Shown here: piece by piece, positions 15,385-22,984 of the stretch
How positions within the stretch are numbered: position 1 is the stretch's first letter
Layout of the letters: the number at the start of each line of letters is the position of its first letter
NCBI GenBank assembly: GCA_913776965.1
Contig: CAJYQL010000028.1
Span: forward strand, 1-36,325
DNA from: an uncultured Xylophilus sp.
GTDB taxonomy: Bacteria > Pseudomonadota > Gammaproteobacteria > Burkholderiales > Burkholderiaceae_C
Direction of reading: 5' to 3'
DNA: 36,325 nt
Notes under the pieces: generated by a model
Database searches by the model: none
What the model saw: only the letters and a program-made list of their open reading frames with translations
What the model was told of the DNA's origin: nothing
Translations under genes and position numbers: made by a program

Positions 15385-16195
15385 ACCTTCCGCCACCGCG
15401 GCGTCGCCCCTGCTGGTCATCGAGGGACTGGCGAAGTCCTTCGGCGGCGGCCGCCCCGTGTTCGCCGACGTGGACTTCGCACTCGACCGCGGCGAGTTCG
15501 TCTGCATCATCGGCCATTCGGGCTGCGGCAAGACGACGATCCTGAATGCGCTGGCCGGACTCGATACCGCCAGCGCCGGCCACATCTTCATGGACGGCCG
15601 CGCCGTCACCGGGCCGGGGCTGGAGCGCGGCGTCGTGTTCCAGAGCCATGCGCTGATGCCGTGGCTCACGGTGCGCCGCAACATCGCCTTCGCCGTCGAG
15701 TCGCGCTGGCCCGACTGGAGCCGCGCGCAGGTTGACGCTCAAGTCGAGAAGTTCGTCGCCCTGGTCGGCCTGAGCCATGCGATCGACAAGAAACCGTCGC
15801 AGCTGTCGGGCGGCATGAAGCAGCGGGTCGGCATCGCCCGCGCCTTCGCGATCCAGCCCAAGATGCTGCTGCTCGACGAGCCCTTCGGGGCACTGGACGC
15901 CCTGACGCGCGGCACCATCCAGGACGAACTGATGGCGATCGTGCGGCAGACCCGGCAGACGGTGTTCATGATCACCCACGACGTCGACGAAGCGATCCTG
16001 CTGGCGGACCGCATCCTGCTGATGCGCAACGGTGTCGACACGCCGTCCGGCTACCGGCCCGGCGGCATCGCCGAAGTCATCGTCAACCCGCTGCCGCGGA
16101 GGCGAACCCGCGCGGGCCTGCACCACCTCGAGGGCTACTACGCCCTGCGCAACGACATCGTCGATTTCCTCGTGGGCCGCGCCCACGCGGCCTGA
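15374..16195 (+). CDS. cynD: ABC transporter ATP-binding protein (cyanate/nitrate type)
   Basis: A 273-residue ATPase of the NrtD/SsuB/TauB class. Walker A is GHSGCGKTT (near residue 52), the Q-loop is in VVFQSHALMPWLTV, the signature is LSGGMKQRVGIARA, Walker B is LLLDEPFGALD and the switch His is in MITHDVDEA. The last 60 residues, including YRPGGIAEVIVNPLPRRR, are the usual CynD/NrtD tail that handles the permease contact. The ATG lies within cynB (11-base overlap), which implies coupled translation. Confidence 0.92.
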   Translation: MPNEPSATAASPLLVIEGLAKSFGGGRPVFADVDFALDRGEFVCIIGHSGCGKTTILNALAGLDTASAGHIFMDGRAVTGPGLERGVVFQSHALMPWLTVRRNIAFAVESRWPDWSRAQVDAQVEKFVALVGLSHAIDKKPSQLSGGMKQRVGIARAFAIQPKMLLLDEPFGALDALTRGTIQDELMAIVRQTRQTVFMITHDVDEAILLADRILLMRNGVDTPSGYRPGGIAEVIVNPLPRRRTRAGLHHLEGYYALRNDIVDFLVGRAHAA

Positions 16196-16252
16196 CCGGC
16201 CACTTCCTCCCGTTACTGTTTTCCACCCCCACGCTCAACCAGGAGTCATCGC

Positions 16253-16696
16253 ATGAGCCGCCTCGCCGTCACCGAAAAGATCATCACCGCCAAAGTCCTG
16301 AAGGGCCTGAGCTGGGCGCACGTCGCCGAGCAGGTCGGGCTGTCGAAGGAATGGACCACCGCCGCCTGCCTCGGGCAGATGACGCTCAACGCCGCGCAGG
16401 CCGACGTGGTCGGCGAGCTATTCGACCTGAGCGCCGACGACCGCAAATGGTTGCAGGTGGTCCCGTACAAGGGCTCGCTGCCCACGCCGGTGCCGACCGA
16501 TCCGCTGATCTACCGCTGGTACGAGCTGGTGAGCGTCTACGGCACGACGATCAAGGAACTGATCCACGAGGAGTTCGGCGACGGCATCATGAGCGCGATC
16601 GACTTCAAGATGGACATCCAGCGCGAAGGCAACCCGGCGGGCGACCGCGTCAACGTGGTGCTGTCGGGCAAGTTCCTACCGTACAAGACCTACTGA
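16253..16696 (+). CDS. cynS: Cyanate hydratase (cyanase)
   Basis: A 147-residue cyanase that converts cyanate and bicarbonate to ammonia and carbon dioxide via carbamate. The N-terminal helical domain (about 8-75) includes GLSWAHVAEQVGLSKEW; the C-terminal cyanase domain has the catalytic triad R88, E91 and S114, matching E. coli R96, E99 and S122 with the same spacing. It ends in KFLPYKTY, typical of the family, and is complete. AGGAG precedes the ATG at 8 bases. It is 57 bases after cynD and followed by a strong hairpin, so it closes the operon. Confidence 0.97.
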   Translation: MSRLAVTEKIITAKVLKGLSWAHVAEQVGLSKEWTTAACLGQMTLNAAQADVVGELFDLSADDRKWLQVVPYKGSLPTPVPTDPLIYRWYELVSVYGTTIKELIHEEFGDGIMSAIDFKMDIQREGNPAGDRVNVVLSGKFLPYKTY

Positions 16697-16722
16697 TCCG
16701 CGCGGTTCAGCCCTGCAGCTCG

Positions 16723-16754
16723 CCCGCTGTGCCTGGAATCGCAGGCGCAGCGGG
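16723..16754. terminator. Strong hairpin between convergent cynS and the PLP-lyase gene
   Basis: Arms of 13 bases (CCCGCTGTGCCTG and CAGGCGCAGCGGG) pair fully apart from one G-T wobble, with a six-base loop. It lies 27 bases after the cynS stop and 17 bases after the end of the opposing gene. No long T tract follows, so it may be only part of a terminator, but its position suits a two-way stop. Confidence 0.6.
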
Positions 16755-16770
16755 AGTCGTTGCCGAACAG

Positions 16771-17925
16771 TCACGCGTTACGCAGTGCCTGATCCAGGTC
16801 GGCGATCAGGTCTTCGGTCGGCTCGACGCCGACGGACAGGCGCACGATGCCGCTGTCGATGCGGCAATGCTGCCGTCGGGCCTGCTCCGCTGCCGGATAG
16901 TAGGCCGCCAGACTGTGCGTACCGCCCCAGCTCGCGCCGATCCGAAAAACCTGCAGCGCGTCGAAAAAGCGGTGAACGGCCGCCTCCGACGGCAGGCGCG
17001 GCACGAAGGACAGCACACAGCCGCCGACCGTGAAACTGGCCGACCACCGCGCATGTCCGCGGTCGCCCGGGCGCGGCGGAAACAGCACGTCCTGCACCAG
17101 ATCGTGACCTGCGAGTGCATGGGCGACCTGGAGCGCCGCCGCACACTGATGGCGGTAACGTAGTTCGAGCGTCTCCATCCCGCGCAGGGCGAGGAAACAG
17201 TCCTCGGCACTCACGGCTTGGCCCAGCACGCTCTGGGTGGTGCGGAACGATTCGTACAACCCACGGTCGTCGGTGGCGACGGTCCCGAGCAGCAGATCCG
17301 AATGCCCGCCGAAGAGCTTGGATGCCGCCTCGACCACGACATCCACGCCTGCAGGAACGGCACGGAATCCGAGCGGCGACGCCCAGCTGTTGTCCAGGAC
17401 CGTCCGCACACCGGCCGCCCGGGCGGCCTGGACGATGGCGGGAATGTCCTGCATCTCCATGGTGATGGAGCCGGGCGACTCCAGGAAGATCGCCTTGGTA
17501 TGGGGCTTCAGGCGTTGCGCGATCGCGCTTCCGGCTTCCGGGTCGAAGGTCTCGCAGGTGATGCCGAATCGCTGCAGATAGTCCCGCGCAAATGTCCTGA
17601 GCGGTCCGTAGGCCGAATCGGCCACCAGCATATGGTCGCCTGCACTCAGCAGCGAGAGTGCCACTAGGCACAAGGCCGCCTGGCCCGATGGCAGTGCAAT
17701 GCAGTGCCGCGCGCCTTCGAGTTCAGCGACCCGGTCTTCGAGTACCCGGGTGGTGGGTGTCCCGGTGACGCCGTAGGTGTAGCCATCGAAGAGGCGCTCC
17801 TTGCGCGTGGTGAAGTCGGCAATGTTGTCGAACAGCACGGTCGATGCCCGCCAGACGGCCGGCGAAAGACTGCGAAAGCCGCTGTCGCGACCGCTGGATT
17901 CCTGGTTGTCTTCTGATCTGATCAC
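16771..17925 (-). CDS. PLP-dependent Cys/Met-metabolism lyase (cystathionine beta-lyase-like)
   Basis: A 384-residue aminotransferase-fold enzyme of the trans-sulfuration family. YGVTGTPTTRVLEDRVAELEG, a Ser/Gly phosphate-binding loop (LPSGQAAL), DNSWASPLGFRAV and the PLP lysine in EAASKLFGGHSDLLLG (K203 from this start) are clear; Ser replaces the usual Thr before that Lys. Overall pattern is nearest cystathionine beta-lyase, but methionine gamma-lyase or a C-S/C-N lyase on another substrate is possible. I chose the GTG at 17925, with GGGAG 9 bases upstream; a GTG at 17946 (4-base overlap with the Bug stop) and an ATG at 17985 are alternatives. Cotranscribed with the upstream Bug gene. Confidence 0.87.
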   Translation of the reverse strand: MIRSEDNQESSGRDSGFRSLSPAVWRASTVLFDNIADFTTRKERLFDGYTYGVTGTPTTRVLEDRVAELEGARHCIALPSGQAALCLVALSLLSAGDHMLVADSAYGPLRTFARDYLQRFGITCETFDPEAGSAIAQRLKPHTKAIFLESPGSITMEMQDIPAIVQAARAAGVRTVLDNSWASPLGFRAVPAGVDVVVEAASKLFGGHSDLLLGTVATDDRGLYESFRTTQSVLGQAVSAEDCFLALRGMETLELRYRHQCAAALQVAHALAGHDLVQDVLFPPRPGDRGHARWSASFTVGGCVLSFVPRLPSEAAVHRFFDALQVFRIGASWGGTHSLAAYYPAAEQARRQHCRIDSGIVRLSVGVEPTEDLIADLDQALRNA

Positions 17926-17942
17926 TTCGGTGCGCTCCCGGA

Positions 17943-18938
17943 TCACTCGGGCTTGATGCCGAGCTCGGCCACCACCTTGGACCACTTGATCGCTTCAGCC
18001 CGGATGAAGGCCTGCGTTTCGTCCGGCGACCGGCTCGACAGGTTGATCGCCAGGCTGGAAATTCGCGCCTGGACGTTTTTGTCCACCACGGCGGCCTTCG
18101 TCGCCCGGAGAAGAGAATCGACCACGCTCTTCGGTGTCCGCGCGGGCACGACCAGGGCCCACCACTGTCCGAAGTCCAATCGGGAAAGACCCAGTTCGCT
18201 CGCACAGGGCACGGCAGGCAGCTGGGCGAGACGTTTGCTGCCCGTCACCATCAGCGGAACGATCTTGCGCGCCGACAACAGGCTGCTCGCGCTGGCCAGC
18301 GTGCAGATATGGCCTGCCACCTGGCCGGCCGCCACATCGGTCAAGGCAGGGGCCGAGCCCTTGTACGGGATCATGTCGAAGGCCGCACCGGCCTGGCGGG
18401 CCAGCAGTCCCGCTGCCAGATGGCTGATGCTCCCGGTTCCGCTCGTCGCGATTGGGAGCGGCGTCGTGGACTTCCTGGCATCGGCGATGAAACTCCGGTA
18501 CTGACCTTCGCTGTACTTGTGCGAGTCCACGAATAGAACCAGGGGCGAATCGCCCAGCACCGACACCGCTGCCACGTCGTTCATGATGTCGTACGACATT
18601 TTTTGGTAGATCGCCGGTGCGATCGCATGGGCCAGCTCGATCACGCCGACGGTGTAGCCGTCCGGTGCGGATTTCGCGACCGTATCGATGCCCAGCCGGC
18701 CCGCGGCACCGGGGCGGTTGTCGACGACCACCGGTTTCCCCAGCACCTCGCCCAGGTTCTGGCCGACGGCGCGAGCCAGGACATCGGTGCTGCCGCCCGC
18801 CGACCACGGCACCACGAGTTTGATGGGCCGGTCGGGATAGGGCGCGTTGCCCCAGACATGCGTGGAGGGCAGCAGCGATCCCGCGGCTGCGCTGGCGGCA
18901 GCCACGAGGGCTGCACGGCGATTCGTCGATCCGGTCAT
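17943..18938 (-). CDS. Bug/TctC-family periplasmic solute-binding protein (PLP-lyase operon)
   Basis: A 331-residue receptor. I use the ATG at 18938, which has GGAG five bases upstream and gives a plausible signal peptide (MTGSTNRRAALVAAASAAAG); upstream ATGs at 18953 and 18962 and a GTG at 18983 are possible but lack that ribosome site. The mature part starts near YPDRPIKLVVPWSAGGSTDV and shows RPGAAGRLGIDTVAKSAPDG, SGTGSISHLAAG and IPYKGSAPALTD. No TctA/TctB is encoded nearby. With the PLP lyase behind it, an amino acid or sulfur compound is a sensible ligand guess. Confidence 0.9.
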   Translation of the reverse strand: MTGSTNRRAALVAAASAAAGSLLPSTHVWGNAPYPDRPIKLVVPWSAGGSTDVLARAVGQNLGEVLGKPVVVDNRPGAAGRLGIDTVAKSAPDGYTVGVIELAHAIAPAIYQKMSYDIMNDVAAVSVLGDSPLVLFVDSHKYSEGQYRSFIADARKSTTPLPIATSGTGSISHLAAGLLARQAGAAFDMIPYKGSAPALTDVAAGQVAGHICTLASASSLLSARKIVPLMVTGSKRLAQLPAVPCASELGLSRLDFGQWWALVVPARTPKSVVDSLLRATKAAVVDKNVQARISSLAINLSSRSPDETQAFIRAEAIKWSKVVAELGIKPE

Positions 18939-19030
18939 TCCCACTCCGTTCATGCGCGCCATGGCGCGGTCGTTCCAGGTCACGGAACCGGCCTCTACGC
19001 CAGTCCCGCAGGACGAATCTAGAATTTCAG

Positions 19031-19082
19031 TTCATAAACATCAATGACGCACGCGTGGACCTCCATGCGAAAACCTTATGAA
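19031..19082. promoter_or_regulatory. Spaced inverted repeat in the LysR-Bug divergent region
   Basis: TTCATAA (19031-19037) and its exact complement TTATGAA (19076-19082) flank 38 bases; the right copy covers the LysR start codon. GAATTTC is also repeated directly at 19022-19028 and 19080-19086. The region is AT-rich for this window. It could hold autoregulatory sites of the LysR protein; I could not place a firm promoter. Confidence 0.35.
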
Positions 19083-20004
19083 TTTCCGGCAGGTCGAAGC
19101 GTTCCGTGCCGTCATGACCACGGGTTCCGCATCGCGCGCCGCGGATCTGTTGCAGGTGAGCCAACCGGCTATCAGCCGCAGCGTCATCGAACTGGAAAAA
19201 GCCACGGGTTTTGCGCTTTTCGACCGCATCCGCGGGCGTCTGGTGCCGACGGCCGAGGGCCAGCTGTTCTTCCGCGACGTCGATTCGGCATTCCAGGGGC
19301 TGGACCGTCTGCGCGACAGTGCGGCACGCATCCGCGATTTCGGCACCGGCGACATCCGCATCGCAAGCCTGGCAGCGCTCGGCTCGACGCTGGTGCCTCG
19401 CGCGCTCCGACTTTTTCGGGAGAAGCATCCGTCGATCGCCGTCACGCTCCAGGTCGCAGGGTCTGCTGCGGTCCGGGAGCTGGTGGTGAGCAGCAGGTTC
19501 GACGTCGGGTTGGCTGCGGACGAGATCGACGTCACTGGGCTGGGCCATCAGCTGTTCGCCACGCCCAAGGCCGTCTGCGCCATGCCCGCCGGCCACCGGC
19601 TGTCCGAGCGAACGGTGGTGACGCCCGGCGATTTGCACGAGGAGCCCTTTCTCGCGCTGTCGCCCGAAGATACGGTGCGGCGGAAGCTGGAACAGGTCTT
19701 CCAGCACGCCCAGGCCAAGCCTCGGGTGGTCGCGGAAACACCGAATTCCGCCACCGTCTGCGCGCTGGCGATGGAGGGCCTCGGTGTGGGGCTGGTCAAT
19801 CCGTATGCGGCCGATGGTTACGCTGCGCGTGGCGTGGTCTTCAAACCGTTTTCCGCCGCGGTCCATTTCCGCACGCTGCTCGTGTTCCGACCCGATCTTC
19901 CGAAGTCACGCATCGTGCGCGACCTGACGGCCTGCCTGCTGAGCGCACGCAATGAGCGGGCGAACTTTCCAGACGTACGGGTCGGCGCTGCAGGGACGGA
20001 CTGA
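19078..20004 (+). CDS. LysR-family regulator, divergent from the Bug/PLP-lyase genes
   Basis: A 308-residue LysR protein. It starts MNFRQVEAFRAVMTTGSASR, with the winged helix-turn-helix to about residue 60 (AADLLQVSQPAISRSVIELE) and a co-inducer domain after about 90 (IRIASLAALGSTLVPRAL, FDVGLAADEIDVTGL). It resembles the NocR/OccR-like branch that often controls amino-acid or opine uptake, which I infer only from general sequence look. It is divergent from the Bug-PLP-lyase pair (139-base gap) and is its probable regulator. Codon use is less GC-biased than flanking genes (for example line 19141 is about 57% GC). Confidence 0.92.
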   Translation: MNFRQVEAFRAVMTTGSASRAADLLQVSQPAISRSVIELEKATGFALFDRIRGRLVPTAEGQLFFRDVDSAFQGLDRLRDSAARIRDFGTGDIRIASLAALGSTLVPRALRLFREKHPSIAVTLQVAGSAAVRELVVSSRFDVGLAADEIDVTGLGHQLFATPKAVCAMPAGHRLSERTVVTPGDLHEEPFLALSPEDTVRRKLEQVFQHAQAKPRVVAETPNSATVCALAMEGLGVGLVNPYAADGYAARGVVFKPFSAAVHFRTLLVFRPDLPKSRIVRDLTACLLSARNERANFPDVRVGAAGTD

Positions 20005-20116
20005 TCAGGAGCCGTTCGGCAGCGGCCATCGCCGGCCCGTCGACACGGCAGAGTCCCGTCAGGCAGCGCCAGATGCACCGACCGCCTGCAGTCGCCCTGC
20101 CCACGTCTGCGCCCGC

Positions 20117-20569
20117 TCACCACCCCTGGGCATCGAACGCGGCCTGCAGCCAGGTCACCGTGCCCTGCTCCACCAGCACCACGTCGAAGCGGCACGGCGG
20201 CGGTGCGGCCAGCCGCAGCAGGTAGTGCCGCGCGGCGAAGACGATGCGCCGCTGCTTGGCCGCGCCGATGCTCGCGCCCGCGCCGCCGTGCGTGCGGCTG
20301 GCGCGCTGGCGCACCTCCACGAAGACCAGCGTGCCGTCCCGGTCGCGCATCACCAGGTCGATCTCCCCGCCACCGCGGCCCGGCGTCCGATAATTGCGGG
20401 CCGCCAGCCGCAGGCCGGCCGCCTGCAGATGGGCCAGCGCCCGCGCTTCGGCCGCATCGCCTGCCTGCTTGGTCGTCGGTGCCGGCGGTGCCGATGCCGG
20501 CGCGGCGCCCTGGCGCTGCGCTCCCGCCGCCGCCGGGTTCCCGCGGCGCCCCTTCCCGAGGAAATCCAT
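20117..20569 (-). CDS. yraN: YraN-family (UPF0102) nuclease-fold protein
   Basis: A 150-residue UPF0102 protein with a restriction-endonuclease-like fold. The core is at residues 34-150: GDAAEARALAHLQAAGLRLAARNYR, then E69 and D71 in GEIDLV, and E85 with R87 in FVEVRQR, where Lys is more usual. The first 33 residues are an Ala/Pro/Gly-rich extension that looks disordered. Function is not established; it is frequently next to rsmI. The ATG at 20569 directly abuts the opposite-strand start of rsmI at 20570, so no base separates the two coding regions. Confidence 0.88.
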   Translation of the reverse strand: MDFLGKGRRGNPAAAGAQRQGAAPASAPPAPTTKQAGDAAEARALAHLQAAGLRLAARNYRTPGRGGGEIDLVMRDRDGTLVFVEVRQRASRTHGGAGASIGAAKQRRIVFAARHYLLRLAAPPPCRFDVVLVEQGTVTWLQAAFDAQGW

Positions 20570-21520
20570 TTGAGTGCCTCCTTCGCCTCCGCCCTTGCGG
20601 CTGCGCATGATGCCGCAGCGGCGCAGCACCATCCGCGCGGCGCGCTCTACATGGTCGCCACACCGATCGGCAATCTGGCCGACATCACGCTGCGCGCATT
20701 GCACCTGCTGCAGGCGGCCGACACCGTCGCCTGCGAGGACACCCGCCACACCCAGCAGCTGCTGCGCGCCTACGGCATCGACCGGCCCGGCGCCACCCTG
20801 CTGGCGGTGCACCAGCACAACGAGGCCGAGGCGGCGCAGACCGTGGTCGCCCGGCTGCGCGATGGCCAGCGGGTCGCCTACGCGAGCGATGCCGGCACCC
20901 CCGCGGTGAGCGACCCCGGCGCGCGCCTCGCCGCCGCAGTGCGCGCCGCCGGCCTACCGGTGGTGCCGCTGCCTGGCGCCAGCAGCGTGACGGCCGCGCT
21001 CAGCGCGGCCGGCGTGGTGGGGCAAGGACACGATACCGGCGGCTTCGTCTTCGCCGGCTTCCTGCCGACCAAGGCCGGCGAGCGCGCCGCCGCCGTCGCC
21101 GCACTGGCCGGTGAATCGCGCGCGGTGGTGCTGCTGGAGGCGCCGCACCGGATCGAGGCGCTCGCCCAGGCGCTGGCGCCGCTCGGCGACCGGCCGGTCA
21201 CGCTGGCGCGCGAGATCACCAAGCAGTTCGAGGAGATCGCCACCGTGGCGGCCTCCGGCGCCGCCGCCTGGCTCGCCGCCGGGCCGCAGCGCGCGCGGGG
21301 CGAATTCGTCGTGGTCGTGCATCCGGCGCCGCCGGCGGCCGACGACGCGGACGGCGGCGACGCGGTCCGGGTGCTGCAGCTGCTGATGGCCGAGCTGCCG
21401 CTGAAGACCGCGGTCCGGCTCGCCGCCGAGATCACCGGTGCGCCGCGCAACGGCCTCTACGACCGGGCGCTGGCGCTGCGGCGGGCCGCGCCGGACGAGG
21501 ACGGCGGCGCCGACGCCTGA
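20570..21520 (+). CDS. rsmI: 16S rRNA (cytidine1402-2'-O)-methyltransferase
   Basis: RsmI methylates the 2'-oxygen of C1402 in 16S rRNA using S-adenosylmethionine. Signatures: LYMVATPIGNLADITLRAL, CEDTRHTQQLL, SDAGTPAVSDPG, PLPGASSVTAALSAAG and GEFVVVVHP. I chose a TTG start at 20570 because GAGGAAAT stands 8 bases before it and it supplies the usual short lead before LY.VATPIGN; the first in-frame ATG (20651) would remove the first beta strand. Length is then 316 residues, slightly longer than E. coli. It abuts yraN head to head. A six-alanine-containing N-terminal lead and a low-complexity linker near PPAADDADGG are local oddities. Confidence 0.9.
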   Translation: MSASFASALAAAHDAAAAQHHPRGALYMVATPIGNLADITLRALHLLQAADTVACEDTRHTQQLLRAYGIDRPGATLLAVHQHNEAEAAQTVVARLRDGQRVAYASDAGTPAVSDPGARLAAAVRAAGLPVVPLPGASSVTAALSAAGVVGQGHDTGGFVFAGFLPTKAGERAAAVAALAGESRAVVLLEAPHRIEALAQALAPLGDRPVTLAREITKQFEEIATVAASGAAAWLAAGPQRARGEFVVVVHPAPPAADDADGGDAVRVLQLLMAELPLKTAVRLAAEITGAPRNGLYDRALALRRAAPDEDGGADA

Positions 21521-21524
21521 CGGC

Positions 21525-21541
21525 AGCGCCGCTGCGGCGCT
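21525..21541 (+). terminator. Hairpin directly after rsmI
   Basis: AGCGCCG, loop CTG, CGGCGCT: a perfect seven-base stem four bases after the rsmI stop. No T tract follows. A second hairpin lies 35 bases on. Confidence 0.4.
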
Positions 21542-21575
21542 CAGCGCGCAGCGGCCGCCTCACTTCTGATGCAAA

Positions 21576-21593
21576 ACCGGCTTACACGCCGGT
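21576..21593 (+). terminator. Second hairpin after rsmI
   Basis: ACCGGC, loop TTACAC, GCCGGT, followed 22 bases later by a run of six T. It may complete transcription stop after rsmI or belong to the leader of macA. Confidence 0.35.
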
Positions 21594-21609
21594 CCCGCCT
21601 GCGCTCTAT

Positions 21610-21650
21610 GCTCCTTTTTTCATAGTGCTGCGGTGTGCTGCGCGCCTGCC
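21610..21650 (+). repeat. Possible degenerate copy of the dispersed short repeat
   Basis: GCTCCTTTTTTCATAGTGCTGC resembles the first part of the element at 34636-34700 (GCTC, six T, C, ATAG, CTGC) with small gaps. The rest is not clearly alignable. It lies upstream of macA, in the 217-base gap after rsmI, where I see no firm promoter. Confidence 0.3.
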
Positions 21651-21737
21651 CGGCCCTCGCTGCCGCGCGGCAACCGCTTTACCGCAGCTTCGCATCGCCG
21701 TCGCATGCCCGACGCACGCCCCTTCCAGACTCGTTCC

Positions 21738-22973
21738 ATGCGCCTGTTGTCCTCCCGTCCCCGCCTCCGCCGCATGCTCCGCCTGGCGATCGGCCTCGCG
21801 ATCCTGGCCGGCATCGCCTTCGCCGTTTGGCGCAGCGCCTTTCCGCCGAAGGCGCCGGTGCGCTACGTCACCGCGACCGCGGTGCGGGGCGACCTGGAGG
21901 ACGCGGTGCTCGCCACCGGCACGGTGCAGGCCTTCCGGCAGGTGAGCGTCGGCGCGCAGGTGTCGGGGCAGATCCGGGTGCTGGCGGTCAAGCTCGGCGA
22001 TGTGGTGAAGAAGGGCCAGCCGGTCGCGGAGATCGATTCCACCACCCAGCAGAACAACGTACGCAACGCCCAGGCCGCGCTGGAGAACGTGCGCGCCCAG
22101 CTCGCGGCGCAGCAGGCCAACCTGGTGCAGGCCGAACTCGCCTGGAAGCGCGCCAAGGAACTGCTGGATGCCGACGCCGGCCCGCGCCAGGACTTCGAGG
22201 CGGCGGAGGCGACCCGCAACGCCACCCGCGCCAACATCGCCGCGCTGCAGGCGCAGATCCGCCAGGCCGCGATCACCGCCGAGACCGCGCAGGTCAACCT
22301 CGGCTACACCAAGATCGTCGCGCCGATCGACGGCGTGGTGGTGGCGGTGGTGGCGCAGCAGGGCCAGACCGTCAACGCCAACCAGACCACGCCGACGATC
22401 ATCAAGCTCGCGCAGCTCGACACGGTGACGGTGAAGTCGCAGATCTCTGAGGCCGACGTGGTGAAGGTGCAGGCCGGCATGCCGGTGTACTTCACCATCC
22501 TGGGCGAACCCGACCGCCGCTACGAGGCCACGCTGCGCACGGTGGAGCCGGCGCCCGACTCGATCCTGACCGACAGTACCTCCTCCGCCGCGTCGAGCAG
22601 CAGCAGCGCCAGCAGCACCACCGCCGTGTACTACAACGGCCTGTTCGACGTGCCCAACCCCGAAGGCAAGCTGCGCATCTCGATGACCGCCCAGGTGTCG
22701 ATCGTGCGGGCCCGCGCCGACGATGCGGTGACGATCCCGTCGTCGGCGCTCGGCCGCCGCGGTCGCGACGGCCGCACGACGGTGCGGGTGCTCGACGCCG
22801 CGGGCGAGGCGCAGCCGCGCAGCGTGAAGGTCGGCATCAACAACAACGTCAATGCCCAGATCCTCGACGGCCTGGAAGCCGGCGAGAAGGTGGTGACCGG
22901 CGACGCCTCGGCCGCGCCCGCCGGTGGCGGCATGGGCGGCGGCCGCCGCGGCCCGGGCGGCATGCGCCTGTGA
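21738..22973 (+). CDS. macA: MacA-type periplasmic adaptor protein
   Basis: A 411-residue membrane fusion protein. An N-terminal anchor (about 13-33) leads to the lipoyl half ([23 protein letters not shown], near 52-75), a long alpha-hairpin (about 100-180), the second lipoyl half ([21 protein letters not shown]), a beta-barrel ([16 protein letters not shown]) and a membrane-proximal domain. It bridges MacB and the outer membrane factor. A Ser-rich insert at about residues 278-296 and a Gly-rich tail ([13 protein letters not shown]) are noteworthy. Start: ATG at 21738; the ATG at 21705 would add 11 residues. Neither has a clear ribosome site. Its stop overlaps a possible GTG start of macB. 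Confidence 0.9.
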   Translation: MRLLSSRPRLRRMLRLAIGLAILAGIAFAVWRSAFPPKAPVRYVTATAVRGDLEDAVLATGTVQAFRQVSVGAQVSGQIRVLAVKLGDVVKKGQPVAEIDSTTQQNNVRNAQAALENVRAQLAAQQANLVQAELAWKRAKELLDADAGPRQDFEAAEATRNATRANIAALQAQIRQAAITAETAQVNLGYTKIVAPIDGVVVAVVAQQGQTVNANQTTPTIIKLAQLDTVTVKSQISEADVVKVQAGMPVYFTILGEPDRRYEATLRTVEPAPDSILTDSTSSAASSSSSASSTTAVYYNGLFDVPNPEGKLRISMTAQVSIVRARADDAVTIPSSALGRRGRDGRTTVRVLDAAGEAQPRSVKVGINNNVNAQILDGLEAGEKVVTGDASAAPAGGGMGGGRRGPGGMRL

Positions 22974-22984
22974 GGACCGGCGGC

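Noticed and set aside
16700-20116. Integrated mobile element at the lower-GC module
   Set aside because: No integrase, transposase, direct flanking repeat or tRNA target is visible; only composition supports transfer.
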